A DNA stretch of 64,000 nt, from contig JAFRHL010000025.1 in the NCBI GenBank assembly GCA_017433295.1, positions 1 to 64,000 of the forward strand, written 5' to 3'. The DNA comes from Eubacterium sp. (GTDB lineage Bacteria > Bacillota > Clostridia > Lachnospirales > Lachnospiraceae). The position numbers and the translations under genes were made by a program. Below are positions 52,955-62,643 of the stretch, piece by piece; position 1 is the stretch's first letter; each line of letters starts with the position of its first letter. The notes beneath the pieces were generated by a model that was given only the letters and a program-made list of their open reading frames with translations, did no database searches and was not told the DNA's origin.

Positions 52955-55177
52955 GTGAAAGAAGTAAGGATAATAAAGATAAAATGTCTTTTGGCCTTTC
53001 TGATCTGTGTGACAGCCATGTTTTCTGCTGTTGTCCGGCCTGTTCTGGCCGCTTCCGGGGGAAGCGGCAGTGACACTTTAACGGTGGGTGTACCCGCGGA
53101 CCGCTGTCCCATCTTTTACAAGGATACGGACACCGATGAAATTACGGGCATCGGCATTGACTTGATTAGGTCTGCTGCCGAGGAGGCAGGGTACAGCGTT
53201 GATTTCAGATTTATTAAGGAAGAGACTCTCAAGGATGCCCTGGATAATGAGGAGTATGATATCCTGATGCCCTTTGGAAGCGCCATAAAAAGCAGCTCCG
53301 GTAAGGCAAGTATTGTCTCGGATAATCTTATCCAGACACCTTTTACCCTTGTGACTGCGGGGAGGCGTGAGATGCCCCCCCTAAATGAACTCCGGGTCGG
53401 CATGCTGCGCTCTCTGGGGGGAGGTGCCGAGACCGTACGCCAGCTTTATCCCGGTATCGGGATTGTGATGTATGAGACTATGCCGGAGAGTGTGAAGGCC
53501 CTCCGGGAAGGTAAAGTGGACGCTTTGCTGCATAATTCCTATGTCTGGAGCTATATACTGCAGAAACCTTCCTATTCCGACCTGGCGGTCCAGCCATCGG
53601 CCATGTTTTCCATGGATTTCAGAGCAGGGACTCAGGATACCCCTGAAGGACGGGTGATCATAGAGCGTCTCAACAGGGGGATTGCCGGGATTGCCGACAC
53701 CCGCCGTCAGGCTGTTATTCTGGATCATACTTCCCGGCGCCTCTACCGGTACGATTTTTATGATTATCTTTATCAGTACGGGCTGGTCTTTATTCTGACA
53801 GTACTCCTTTTTGCTTCCCTGATTGTGATTGCCGTCATGAAGATCCGTTCACTACGCCAGGAGCAGGCGGAAAAGGTGCGCCGGCTGATCGATCATGACC
53901 CTCTGACCGGTGCGCTTAGTCTGACCGGATTCCGGAAGCGGGTGAAAAACCTGCTTCGCAGCCATCCGGATATTCCCTATCTGATCGCTTATGTCAATAT
54001 CAAAGACTTTAAATTCATCAACGACAGCCTGGGTATGGAGGCCGGAGATGAGCTGCTTAAGTTCTGGGTCGAAAAGACCCGGGAGATCCTTTCGGATGAG
54101 GAAGCCATGGGACGCATCGGAGGCGACCATTTTGCCGTTCTCCGCCGCGCCGGAGGTGACGAGAAGCTGTTCATGGATGATCAGGATGTGATTGATTCCG
54201 TGAGGAACTATTTTATAGACAGAGGCAGGGAAAACAGAGTCCAGATCTGTGGAGGACTCTATGTACTGACGCCGGAAGACTATCAGGAGATCAATGTTGA
54301 CCATATGCTGGATTACGCAAGGGTTGCGGAAAGAAGAGTGCGTGACACCCGAAAAGACGGGTATGAGTTTTATAATCCCGGCCAGTGGGAAAAGGGAAAA
54401 CGGGTTGCGGATGTCATCAATTATCTTCCGGCTGCCATCAAGTCCGGAGACATTCAGGTCTGGTATCAGCCGCAGGTAAATTATGTCACAGGGGAGGTCA
54501 CCGGAGCGGAAGCCCTTTGCCGATGGGACCATTCCAGACTGGGATGGATGCATCCTGCAGAGTTTATCCCCATTCTGGAGGAATCCGGTCTTATCTATGA
54601 GCTGGATCATTTCGTATGGGATAAGGTTTGTCAGGATCTCCACCGGTGGAATGAACAGGGACGCCATCTGTCTGTTTCAGTAAATGTGTCACGATGTGAC
54701 ATTGGCAGGGACCAGGATATCCCCGGCTGCTTTAATGACCTGATAAGGACTTATGACCTGACTCCTGACCAGCTTGGGATAGAGATCACCGAGACGGCCT
54801 TTGTGGAAAACCCGTCAGCCCTTATTGATACCACCATGAAGCTTCGGGAATTCGGCTTCCGGGTGGAGATGGATGATTTCGGAAGCGGCTTTTCCTCTCT
54901 GCATATGCTCAAGGAGGTACCGGTGGACCGTATTAAGCTGGATCTGCATTTTCTGACGGATTCAGGAGACCCTGAGAAGGGCCGGATTATAATAAGTCAT
55001 ATGATACAGATGATTCATTCACTGGGAATGGACCTGATCGCCGAAGGAGTGGAAACTGCATTCCAGGCTGATTTCCTGAAAAGTCAGGGCAGCGCGCAGA
55101 TGCAGGGCTACTACTTTTATAAGACCATGACGGTTCAGGAATTTGAGAAGATAGGTTTTAACAGACTGTCTGAATAA
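52955..55177 (+). CDS. Periplasmic-binding sensor GGDEF-EAL protein
   Basis: The start is taken as GTG 52955 because it gives a clean signal peptide (KCLLAFLICVTAMF to VLA); TTG 52931 is possible. An SBP_bac_3 domain (about 40-265) senses an amino-acid-like ligand outside the cell. A helix at about 285-308 follows. A GGDEF domain (DHDPLTGALSLTGFRKR) has GGDHF near residue 389, losing the key Glu, and is probably regulatory. A full EAL domain follows (GAEALCRWDH, NVSR, EITET, MDDFGSGFSS, EGVET, QGYYFYK). The likely net function is cyclic-di-GMP degradation controlled by an external solute. Confidence 0.92.
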   Translation: MKEVRIIKIKCLLAFLICVTAMFSAVVRPVLAASGGSGSDTLTVGVPADRCPIFYKDTDTDEITGIGIDLIRSAAEEAGYSVDFRFIKEETLKDALDNEEYDILMPFGSAIKSSSGKASIVSDNLIQTPFTLVTAGRREMPPLNELRVGMLRSLGGGAETVRQLYPGIGIVMYETMPESVKALREGKVDALLHNSYVWSYILQKPSYSDLAVQPSAMFSMDFRAGTQDTPEGRVIIERLNRGIAGIADTRRQAVILDHTSRRLYRYDFYDYLYQYGLVFILTVLLFASLIVIAVMKIRSLRQEQAEKVRRLIDHDPLTGALSLTGFRKRVKNLLRSHPDIPYLIAYVNIKDFKFINDSLGMEAGDELLKFWVEKTREILSDEEAMGRIGGDHFAVLRRAGGDEKLFMDDQDVIDSVRNYFIDRGRENRVQICGGLYVLTPEDYQEINVDHMLDYARVAERRVRDTRKDGYEFYNPGQWEKGKRVADVINYLPAAIKSGDIQVWYQPQVNYVTGEVTGAEALCRWDHSRLGWMHPAEFIPILEESGLIYELDHFVWDKVCQDLHRWNEQGRHLSVSVNVSRCDIGRDQDIPGCFNDLIRTYDLTPDQLGIEITETAFVENPSALIDTTMKLREFGFRVEMDDFGSGFSSLHMLKEVPVDRIKLDLHFLTDSGDPEKGRIIISHMIQMIHSLGMDLIAEGVETAFQADFLKSQGSAQMQGYYFYKTMTVQEFEKIGFNRLSE

Positions 55178-55249
55178 TCAACTTAACAGACTGATTGAAT
55201 AAACTGCGATTCTGCTCTATTATTTTATTAGAAAGGATAATGTGAAAAT

Positions 55250-55777
55250 ATGTATACAAAAATAAAAACCAGACTGGATCAGGGAAATGAGCATTTCAGG
55301 AACACTTCTTCCTATGGGCTGCGATATAAAACCGCAACAGAAGGCCAGCATCCCTACGCCATCGTCATCTGCTGTTCCGACTCCCGGGTTGTCCCGGAAA
55401 AGATTTTTTCTGCGGATATCGGGGACCTGTTCGTGATCCGGGTGGCGGGAAATGTATTGGATAATCATCAATTGGGCAGTATAGAATATGCGGTGTCCCA
55501 CCTGGACTGTGACCAGGTCATTGTACTGGGACATACGGGCTGTGGTGCTGTTCATGCAGCCTTAAGCGGTCACAGTGATGGTTTTATCCGTTATATCATT
55601 GAAGATATACAGGAGGCCATCGGAGAAGAGCGTGATCCCGGCCAGGCCTGCCGGCTCAATGTTCAGCACGCAATGGAGAGACTTAAAGAGGATTTCGGAA
55701 AGCATCCGGAGATTGTCAATGTGGATATATCCGGGGGAATATACGATATCGTCTCGGGAAAGGTTGAATGGTTGTGA
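55250..55777 (+). CDS. Beta-class carbonic anhydrase
   Basis: This 175-residue zinc enzyme hydrates carbon dioxide to bicarbonate. Zinc ligands are Cys42, His95 and Cys98 (ICCSDSR; GHTGCGA), with the Asp44-Arg46 dyad in place. The length is typical of the short clostridial form. GAAAGGATA precedes the ATG. It lies 26 nt ahead of the lipid gene cluster, in the same direction. Confidence 0.95.
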   Translation: MYTKIKTRLDQGNEHFRNTSSYGLRYKTATEGQHPYAIVICCSDSRVVPEKIFSADIGDLFVIRVAGNVLDNHQLGSIEYAVSHLDCDQVIVLGHTGCGAVHAALSGHSDGFIRYIIEDIQEAIGEERDPGQACRLNVQHAMERLKEDFGKHPEIVNVDISGGIYDIVSGKVEWL

Positions 55778-55803
55778 TATCTTTATGAAGAAGGGTGTTT
55801 TGC

Positions 55804-56439
55804 ATGTTTCCTTTTAAAAAACTGCCGGCATACGGATGGTCTGCCGCCTTTCTTATGCTCGGCACCAATTGTCTTGTATATTACGGAAGCAGGTTATTGA
55901 ATACTTCCTGGCGGCATTACGATTTTTCCTGTGGACTGGATCATAGGATTCCATTCATCGGAGGATTTGTAATCGTCTATATGTTACTTGCCTATTTTCA
56001 GTGGATCTGCGGCTTTTATTTTGCCGTTAATGAGGAAAGACACATATGCCGGAGGATATGTATCTCAGAGGTGACGGCCAAGCTCTTATGCCTGGTATGT
56101 TTTCTGGTCATCCCCACGACCATGACCAGGGAAACTATTACGGGGACGGATCTTTTCAGCAGAAGCCTCCTGCTGGTTTATGACATTGACCCCGCGGATA
56201 ATCTGCTGCCTTCTGTGCATTGTCTGGAGAGCTATCTCCTGGCAAGAGTATTACCCTGGATGAAAGATGTGCCGGGATGGTATAAAAAGTTCACGGTTCC
56301 GGCCACGGTTCTTGTGATGTTATCTACACTTTTTGTAAAGCAGCATGTGATTGCGGATGTGATCGCGGCGGTTCTTGTGGTGGAGGTTGGAATTGCAGTG
56401 AGCAGGATCATAACCTCCAGGTTGGAGGAATTACAGTGA
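55804..56439 (+). CDS. PAP2-family membrane phosphatase
   Basis: The 211-residue protein has about six helices. The start ATG 55804 sits 8 nt after AAGAAGGG; a GTG at 55795 is the alternative. PAP2 active-site motifs are LLPSVHCLES (the SxxH type) and the later STLFVKQHVIADV with the catalytic His and Asp. It resembles the inositolphosphotransferase or lipid-phosphate phosphatase branch. Its last four bases overlap the next gene (GTGA), and the following genes make phosphatidylethanolamine, so a lipid substrate is likely. Confidence 0.85.
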   Translation: MFPFKKLPAYGWSAAFLMLGTNCLVYYGSRLLNTSWRHYDFSCGLDHRIPFIGGFVIVYMLLAYFQWICGFYFAVNEERHICRRICISEVTAKLLCLVCFLVIPTTMTRETITGTDLFSRSLLLVYDIDPADNLLPSVHCLESYLLARVLPWMKDVPGWYKKFTVPATVLVMLSTLFVKQHVIADVIAAVLVVEVGIAVSRIITSRLEELQ

Positions 56440-57557
56440 GTTACTTTCCGGGTTCCGGATCGAAAGAACAAAAACAGGATAAACAGAATGATAAAAAACC
56501 GAATATCCGCAAAAATATTTCCTGGACGCTGGTTTCCCTTGTCCTGGCTGTCCTGACTGTGCGGATGGTCATAAAACAGAGCAGCAGCATATCTGCCGGG
56601 GAGTTATTTTCCATTATTGCTTCTTCCAATAAGCTGTTTTTTCTGACGGCGGTCATCTGCTCGGCTCTTTTTGTGTGGGCAGAGGGAATTGCCATAGGAA
56701 TTATACTTAAATTTGCGGGTTACCCGAGAAGACGGAGGCAGAACCTGATATACAGCACGTCGGATATTTATTTCTCCGGTATTACTCCCTCGGCGACGGG
56801 GGGTCAGCCGGCCAGCGCTTTTTTTATGATGAGAGATGGTATCCCCGGGGGTGTGGCTACGGCAGCCCTTGTGCTGAACCTGATGATGTATACGATATCC
56901 ATTATTGTTCTCGGTCTGTTTTCGATATTTGTCAGCCCCGGTGCCTTTCTTGGTTTCGGACGCTTTTCCAGACTCCTGATCGCAGCAGGCTTTATCGGCC
57001 TGACCGGATTATCCGCAGGATTTCTCCTGATACTGAAAAAGGGTTCTATTGTATTTGGGCTATTGTCAAAATGTGTCACAATGCTTTATAATAGAAAAAT
57101 CATAGGAGAGAAAGACAGAAAGATACGCAGGCTGGAGAAGATCCGGAAGGATTATGAATCCTGCTCGGAACTGATTGCCGGCAGGAAGAAGGTCCCCTTT
57201 TACACATTGCTCTGGAATATCATCCAGAGGAGCTTTCAGATGGTAGTTCCTTCGATCCTGTATCTTTCCCTGGGAGGAGAGCCGGTAAAGGCACCGGTAA
57301 TCTTTGCCAGGCAATGCCTCATAACCATCGGGTATAATTTTGTACCGATACCCGGGGGAATGGGTATCTCAGATTATCTTATGATCGACGGTTTCAGCGG
57401 GATCATGGGAACCCAGATGGCATACCGTGTGGAACTGTTGAGCCGCGGCATCACCTTCTATATCTGTGTGTCTCTCTGTGGTCTCATTACCCTGGCCGGA
57501 TACCTGATTACCGGGAATCGCCGGGTAGCAGGGAGCAGGTCCGGAGGTGAGGATTAA
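56436..57557 (+). CDS. UPF0104/LPG-synthase transmembrane-type protein (putative lipid flippase)
   Basis: The 373-residue protein has about eight helices, related to the membrane half of MprF (lysylphosphatidylglycerol synthase TM region, AglD-like). The conserved SGITPSATGGQPASAFFM loop and the late PIPGGMGISDY loop are clear. It lacks the catalytic aminoacyl-transfer domain. GTG start overlaps the PAP2 stop, so the two are co-translated. Likely role: moving or protecting a polar lipid across the membrane. Confidence 0.85.
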   Translation: MSYFPGSGSKEQKQDKQNDKKPNIRKNISWTLVSLVLAVLTVRMVIKQSSSISAGELFSIIASSNKLFFLTAVICSALFVWAEGIAIGIILKFAGYPRRRRQNLIYSTSDIYFSGITPSATGGQPASAFFMMRDGIPGGVATAALVLNLMMYTISIIVLGLFSIFVSPGAFLGFGRFSRLLIAAGFIGLTGLSAGFLLILKKGSIVFGLLSKCVTMLYNRKIIGEKDRKIRRLEKIRKDYESCSELIAGRKKVPFYTLLWNIIQRSFQMVVPSILYLSLGGEPVKAPVIFARQCLITIGYNFVPIPGGMGISDYLMIDGFSGIMGTQMAYRVELLSRGITFYICVSLCGLITLAGYLITGNRRVAGSRSGGED

Positions 57558-57622
57558 AACGTAACGAATTAACGGGACAGCAGCCGGAAAGGTCTGCTGT
57601 TATAATAATGGAAGGATAGGAC

Positions 57623-58318
57623 ATGATAGGTGTATATGATTATACAGTGATAACGACATATTTATCCCTGATCTCCGGAGTGACGGGTATTATCATATCG
57701 ATGACAGGAGTGGGACACCCGGACCTGGGAATATTTTTCCTGATGGCCTGTGGCATTCTGGATGCCTTTGACGGGAAAATTGCCAGGACAAAAAAGGACA
57801 GAAGTGAATTCGAGAAAAATTTCGGTATCCAGATTGATTCACTGGCGGACCTGGTCTGCTTCGGTGTCCTGCCTGCTTCCATCGGACTGGCACAGCTGAG
57901 GATCAACGGAAGGTTCACGGAACTGGTCTCCCGTAGGAATTATGAAGGGAATTATTTGATCCTGATCCTGCTTCTCACCATCGCGATCTTCTATGTGCTG
58001 GCTGCATTGATCCGTCTTGCTTATTTTAACGCAACCAGTGATATCCGGGAGGAAGAGGCCGTGGAAACAGGAGTTACATATTATATAGGACTGCCGGTCA
58101 CATCTTCTGCCCTGATCTTCCCGCTGGTGATGGCGGCCCATTTCTTCACGAAGTGGGACTTTACCGTGCTGTACTTTATTGTCATGCTGTTTAATGCCAT
58201 CCTTTTTGTGTTGAATATAAAAGTAAGGAAACCCGGAAAGATCGGTCTGACCATCATTATTCTGATCGGTATTCTGGAGCTGGTGACAAACCTCATCGCA
58301 TTTTTTAAATTTGCATAG
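57623..58318 (+). CDS. pssA: CDP-diacylglycerol-serine O-phosphatidyltransferase
   Basis: The 231-residue CDP-alcohol phosphatidyltransferase has about six helices. The active-site signature is spread over residues 47-76 (CGILDAFDGKIART, then GIQIDSLAD): Asp47, Asp50, Gly51, Ala54, Arg55, Gly68, Asp72 and Asp76. The Arg to Gly spacing is 12 instead of the usual 8, as I recall for a clostridial subgroup. It makes phosphatidylserine for the decarboxylase encoded 6 nt downstream. Confidence 0.9.
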   Translation: MIGVYDYTVITTYLSLISGVTGIIISMTGVGHPDLGIFFLMACGILDAFDGKIARTKKDRSEFEKNFGIQIDSLADLVCFGVLPASIGLAQLRINGRFTELVSRRNYEGNYLILILLLTIAIFYVLAALIRLAYFNATSDIREEEAVETGVTYYIGLPVTSSALIFPLVMAAHFFTKWDFTVLYFIVMLFNAILFVLNIKVRKPGKIGLTIIILIGILELVTNLIAFFKFA

Positions 58319-58324
58319 ATCAAT

Positions 58325-59140
58325 ATGGACTATTTAAACTTTCTCTACAAAACAAGACCAGGAAGGCTTCTTCTGAAACCACTCATAAGCAGACCGGTAT
58401 CTCTCCTGTCAGGAAGATTCATGGACAGCAGGGCCTCCGGTATTCTGATCCGGCCCTTTGCCGCAAAATACGGCATTTCCATGAAGGACTATGATCTGGA
58501 AGGGGTCAAAAGCTTCAATGACTTTTTCTGCAGAAGGATCTGCCAGGGAAAGCGCCCCTTAAGTCCGGACGAAGGAGACCTGACCTCACCCTGTGACGGC
58601 CTGCTCAGTGTCAGCCGGATCACAAAGGACAGGGTCATAAAGGTAAAGCAGAGCAGCTTTACCATCAGCAGACTTCTCCGGGATAAAAGACTGGCAGCCG
58701 GCTTTGAAGGGGGATACTGTCTCATCTTCCGCCTTTGTGTCCAGCATTATCACAGGTATATCTATTTTGCCTCCGGATTAAAACACAGAAACAGGAGAAT
58801 AGAGGGCATGTATCATACAGTCAGGCCCACAGCCCTTGAAGAAGTCCCGGTATTTATAGAAAATACCCGGGAATATACCGTACTTGATACGGGACAGTTC
58901 GGACGTTGTGTGCAGATGGAAGTAGGTGCCATGCTGGTTGGCCGGATCGTAAACGAGGAGCTGCCTCCCTGCCGTGTAGTAAGAGGTGAGGAAAAAGGGC
59001 ATTTTGCCTACGGAGGCTCCACCATCATCCTGCTGATCCCTGCAGACAAGGCGATATTGCGCAGCGATCTGGGGGAGGCATTGGATAGTAATGTCGAGAT
59101 TCCCGTCAGACAGGGGGAAAAGATTGGGGAAGGGAAATGA
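58325..59140 (+). CDS. psd: Phosphatidylserine decarboxylase
   Basis: This 271-residue proenzyme forms phosphatidylethanolamine. The autocleavage motif GGST has Ser232, which becomes the pyruvoyl group; Asp91 (SPCDG) and His141/His143 (VQHYHRY) complete the maturation triad. The N-terminal MDYLNFLYKTRPGRLLLKPL is typical of the Clostridial type. It is the last gene of the lipid cluster. No clear terminator follows, apart from the large inverted repeat 60 nt away. Confidence 0.94.
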   Translation: MDYLNFLYKTRPGRLLLKPLISRPVSLLSGRFMDSRASGILIRPFAAKYGISMKDYDLEGVKSFNDFFCRRICQGKRPLSPDEGDLTSPCDGLLSVSRITKDRVIKVKQSSFTISRLLRDKRLAAGFEGGYCLIFRLCVQHYHRYIYFASGLKHRNRRIEGMYHTVRPTALEEVPVFIENTREYTVLDTGQFGRCVQMEVGAMLVGRIVNEELPPCRVVRGEEKGHFAYGGSTIILLIPADKAILRSDLGEALDSNVEIPVRQGEKIGEGK

Positions 59141-59199
59141 TAAAATGGCAATTGTAAGAATGGCATCTGGCCAGGCCTTTTTGTTTTTGGCGAACAGAC

Positions 59200-59329
59200 G
59201 CCGGAAGTGGGCCTATAGTTGTCCCCAGGTTCCGTTCCTCCTCGGAAACCGGAGTCATGCGGCGGTACTTATTTGTTGATTTCCTGCGGTGCAAAGTCAC
59301 CTGGGAACAACTATAGGCCCACTTCCGGC
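59200..59329. repeat. Large inverted repeat with 31-nt arms
   Basis: The arms 59200-59230 and 59299-59329 (starting GCCGGAAGTGGGCCTATAG) are inverted copies with one mismatch, around a 68-nt GC-rich loop. It is GC-rich against the AT-rich flank. A solo mobile element (MITE-like) or a structured RNA are possible. This is the first of three inverted repeats in the 807-nt gene-free stretch 59141-59947. Confidence 0.85.
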
Positions 59330-59404
59330 TGTACTGTATGCAGGGTGTAGTAAAATGGGGCCCTTCCAGTTTAATATATCTATAATAATCACTTAACCAG
59401 AATT

Positions 59405-59443
59405 GGGCAGATAATAACGGTAATTTTCCATTATTATCTGCCC
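59405..59443. repeat. Hairpin with 13-bp perfect stem
   Basis: GGGCAGATAATAA (59405-59417) pairs with TTATTATCTGCCC (59431-59443) around a 13-nt loop. No T run follows on either strand. Confidence 0.8.
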
Positions 59444-59524
59444 TAAGTTAGTTTTAAGAGAGGAGCGGAGCAGAAACCTTAGCGTCGAATTGGCTTCTGC
59501 ACATGCCCAGACCGTATATATTAG

Positions 59525-59568
59525 GCACTTACCAGTGACATTTTGCGCAAAATAACACTGGTAAGTGC
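59525..59568. repeat. Hairpin with 13-bp perfect stem plus inner ATTTT/AAAAT
   Basis: GCACTTACCAGTG (59525-59537) pairs with CACTGGTAAGTGC (59556-59568). The inner part CATTTTGCGCAAAATA extends the pairing after small bulges. The remaining DNA to 59947 is AT-rich, with nothing I can assign. Confidence 0.8.
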
Positions 59569-59947
59569 TTAACATACAGGTTAACTCTTCCGAAAAAAGC
59601 CAGTATTTTACCAGATCAAGGTTATAGTACTAATTATAACTGCTCAGGGTGCTGAATAGATACACAAAATATAAAATAATGGCATGCAAAAAAATAAAGG
59701 ATTTTTTGCCAATATTTACCTGACTCATACTTTACAGGATAATTTATTGATACTTGCCGATGGGAGTGCTATAATATATTCTATATTTTTATGTGATGTT
59801 TTCGGAGCGTTAGGAGGTTCGGCACATGACATAGAACTATAACCGATTATGGAAAATACTAATTGATAAAAATCTTTGTCGCCCTTGACTGTAGGCATGA
59901 TGGCATAGTAAAGATAAACGGCGATACAGAGAAAGGCGGCGAATGAG

Positions 59948-62521
59948 ATGGCAAAAGCCCATATACACGTTAGGTTCAAGCTGGAATCAGACGTGAATGA
60001 TTATGTAAAGGCAAAACTAACCGCTTTAGGCTTAAAAAAGCTAATCGATTTCAATGAAGAATCTGGAATGTCCGATTATATGAAAGAGGCATTGAAAGGT
60101 TCGGCAAAAACAAAGGATAAAACCAGTTTTGGTAAGCCTGATTTTCATATTGAAAAATACAGCATCCCTATTATTTTGAGGATAAGTTAGGCATAAAGTA
60201 TCATATAGCTGAAAACAAATCTGGCATACGCATGGATGAAAAAGCCGTGCGGAAATATGCCGTTAATGGCGCAATATATTACGCAAAGAATATGATTGCG
60301 TCAAAGAAATATGATGAAGTAATAGCAATCGGCATTTCCGGCGATAATGAGGATAATGTCAAAATATCCGTCTACTATGTTTTTTCGCCTCCTATTGCGC
60401 CTAAAAAAATGACCGACTATGTGACACTCGATTTTGTACAGAATAAAGACAGCTTTAATGCCTTTTACGAAGCTGCAACTGTCACAGATGAGGAACGGCA
60501 CAGAATACTTGTTAAATCAAGAGTAGAAATCTTAAAACACGCTAAAAAGCTAAACACTCTGATGAATAACCACAATATAGGCGTTGACCAACGCGTAAGT
60601 TTATGTTTCGGGTATGCTTTTGTCAATGCAAGATATATATGATGAAAGTGGAAATGTTCTTGATTTAGGATTAACTCCGGATGACCTTAAAGGAATTCAG
60701 ACGGAACAGAAACGTGACAGCATAGCAATTGTAAAGCACATTGAGGAATACTTAGACCAAAAGGACATAGCAACGGACAAGAAACGCATAATGATTGATT
60801 CGTTCAAAATGTCTATTTCCTTAGACGCTGCAAGGGATGCGGTTGCTGAAAACGACAAAATTGTTTCAAAACTGCTTGAAAAGCCTGCGTCTATCACAAA
60901 GCAAGTGTTTGTCTATCTTTATGAGTATGTTTATAAAGTAATAGATCTATCGAACGGCGCACTTGATATAATGGCGGAAATGTATTCCACTTTCTTAAAG
61001 TACGCTTTGAGCGATGGTGCACCTTTAGGGAAAGTATTGACACCCCCCTATATTACTGCTGTGATGGCAAAAATCCTTGACATTGATAAGAATTCAAGGG
61101 TTATGGATTTAGCTACAGGTTCCGCTGCTTTCCTTGTGGCAGCAATGGATTTAATGATTGCCGACGCTAATAAGTCTTTTGGTAAGGGAACGGAGAAAGC
61201 AAAGAGAACTATTCAAAAAATCAAGTATACACAACTGCTTGGAGTTGAAGTTGACGCAAAAATGTACACGCTTGCGGCAACAAATATGATTTTGCGTGGC
61301 GATGGCAGCGCACAAATAAAGAAAGCAGATACTTTCAAAACCCCTCCTTCACTCTATACGGAATTCAAGGCAGACCGTTTATTATTAAATCCACCGTTTT
61401 CCTATACAGATTATGGTATGCCGTTCTTTGAGTTCGGACTTGACCATATGGCAAAAGGCGGAAAAGGCGCAGTTATTATACAAGATTCGGCAGGAGCGGG
61501 AAAAGCGATTATGACAAACCAGAGCATTTTATCAAAGCATAAAATGCTTGCAAGTATAAAAATGCCTGCTGATTTGTTTAATCCGAACGCAATAGTTCAA
61601 ACAAGTATATATGTTTTTGAAGCTGGAACGCCTCACAATTTCGACTATGACATTGTAAAATTCATAGACTTTAGGAATGACGGCTATAAAAGAACAGAAA
61701 GAACAATAAATGAAGTAGATCATCCGGCTGAAAGGTATCAAGATTTATATTTGATATTTAAGATGGGGCTGAACGCACGGAATAATGTCGATTTCCATTC
61801 TGAATTATGGGATTTAGAAAATGTTTACTGTGAAGATACGATAACAGACAGCGGAAAAGATTGGAATTTTGAACAGCATAAAAAGGTTAATACAGAACCC
61901 ACAAAGAGCGATTTTGAAAAAGCTATCGGTTCGCATTTTGCATGGGAAACAGGAATAATTACTGAACAATTAATTCATAACCTTGCAGACACTTCGCGTG
62001 CTACATCAAAGAAGAAAAAGGAATTCATAGTAGGTGATTTGTTTGATATTGATAAGACTCCGAGTTATAACAAGGACAGTTTAACAGAGGTTATAGACAA
62101 GGAATATGACTACATAACTCGCACAGCAACAAACAGAGGTATTTGCGAAACAACCGGGTTTATAAGCGACAAAGGCTTGAATGAACCCCGTACATTTAGT
62201 CTTGGATTATTACAAATGACGTTCTTTTATCGGGAACGGGAATGGTATGCAGGGCAGTTCATGCGAATAATTAAGTCAAAGTTTGAACTGAATCAGTATA
62301 CAGGGCTATACTTTGAAACTATCCTTAGTGGGCTTTCTCCGTATCTGTTATCGGGCCTTGTTCGTGACGTGGATGAAGCGTTTTTGTCGTCAACAATCGT
62401 TTTGCACGTTGATGAGCAAGGAAACATAGATTTTGCCTGGATAGAGCAATTTGTAAAGCAACAAAAGAAGGATTTGTTAAATAAGATAGTAGCCATTTAC
62501 AAGGAAGAACTTGACAGATAA
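59948..62521 (+). pseudogene. Single-chain restriction-modification enzyme (N6-adenine methylase with TRD), frameshifted
   Basis: Three consecutive frames belong to one protein: 59948-60190, 60232-60642 and 60614-62521. The first two hold an N-terminal nuclease-like region (FHIEKYSIPII, then EDKLG and AENKSG in the shifted frame). The third has the methylase motifs DLATGSAAFLVAAMDLM (motif I) and LLLNPPFSY (motif IV), then a target-recognition domain like HsdS/BcgIB (VGDLFDI, YITRTATNRG, FYREREWYAGQF). Single-base shifts lie near 60175 (TATTTTGAGG) and 60600 (GCGTAAGTTT). The methylase-TRD part alone could still be made from 60614 or 60626. Lower GC than neighbours suggests transfer. Confidence 0.82.
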
Positions 62522-62565
62522 GAGGGATATAATGAACAGTAAAGAATATACATGAGCCGTTTTTT

Positions 62566-62638
62566 TGTCCAATGGATTGGTTTTTCATCCAAAATCAAGT
62601 ATAATTGGACGAAAAAAGAAGATGTTGGATGAAAGGAG
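62566..62638 (+). promoter_or_regulatory. Promoter of the fic gene with four half-site operators
   Basis: TTGGTT (62577-62582), 17 nt, TATAAT (62600-62605) is a near-consensus promoter. Four copies of one motif surround it: TTTTTGTCCAA and TTTTTCATCCAA pointing one way, TTGGACGAAAAA and TTGGATGAAA the other. One inverted pair brackets the -10 box. GAAAGGAG follows before the ATG. Confidence 0.7.
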
Positions 62639-62643
62639 TTCTA

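Noticed and set aside
59200..59329. Integron attC site
   Set aside because: The GTTRRRY/RYYYAAC core sites are not at the ends of the inverted repeat and no integrase or cassette array is present.
59725..59979. 84-codon minus-strand ORF with a hydrophobic start
   Set aside because: It overlaps the start of the restriction-modification gene on the other strand, has no binding site and no recognisable family.
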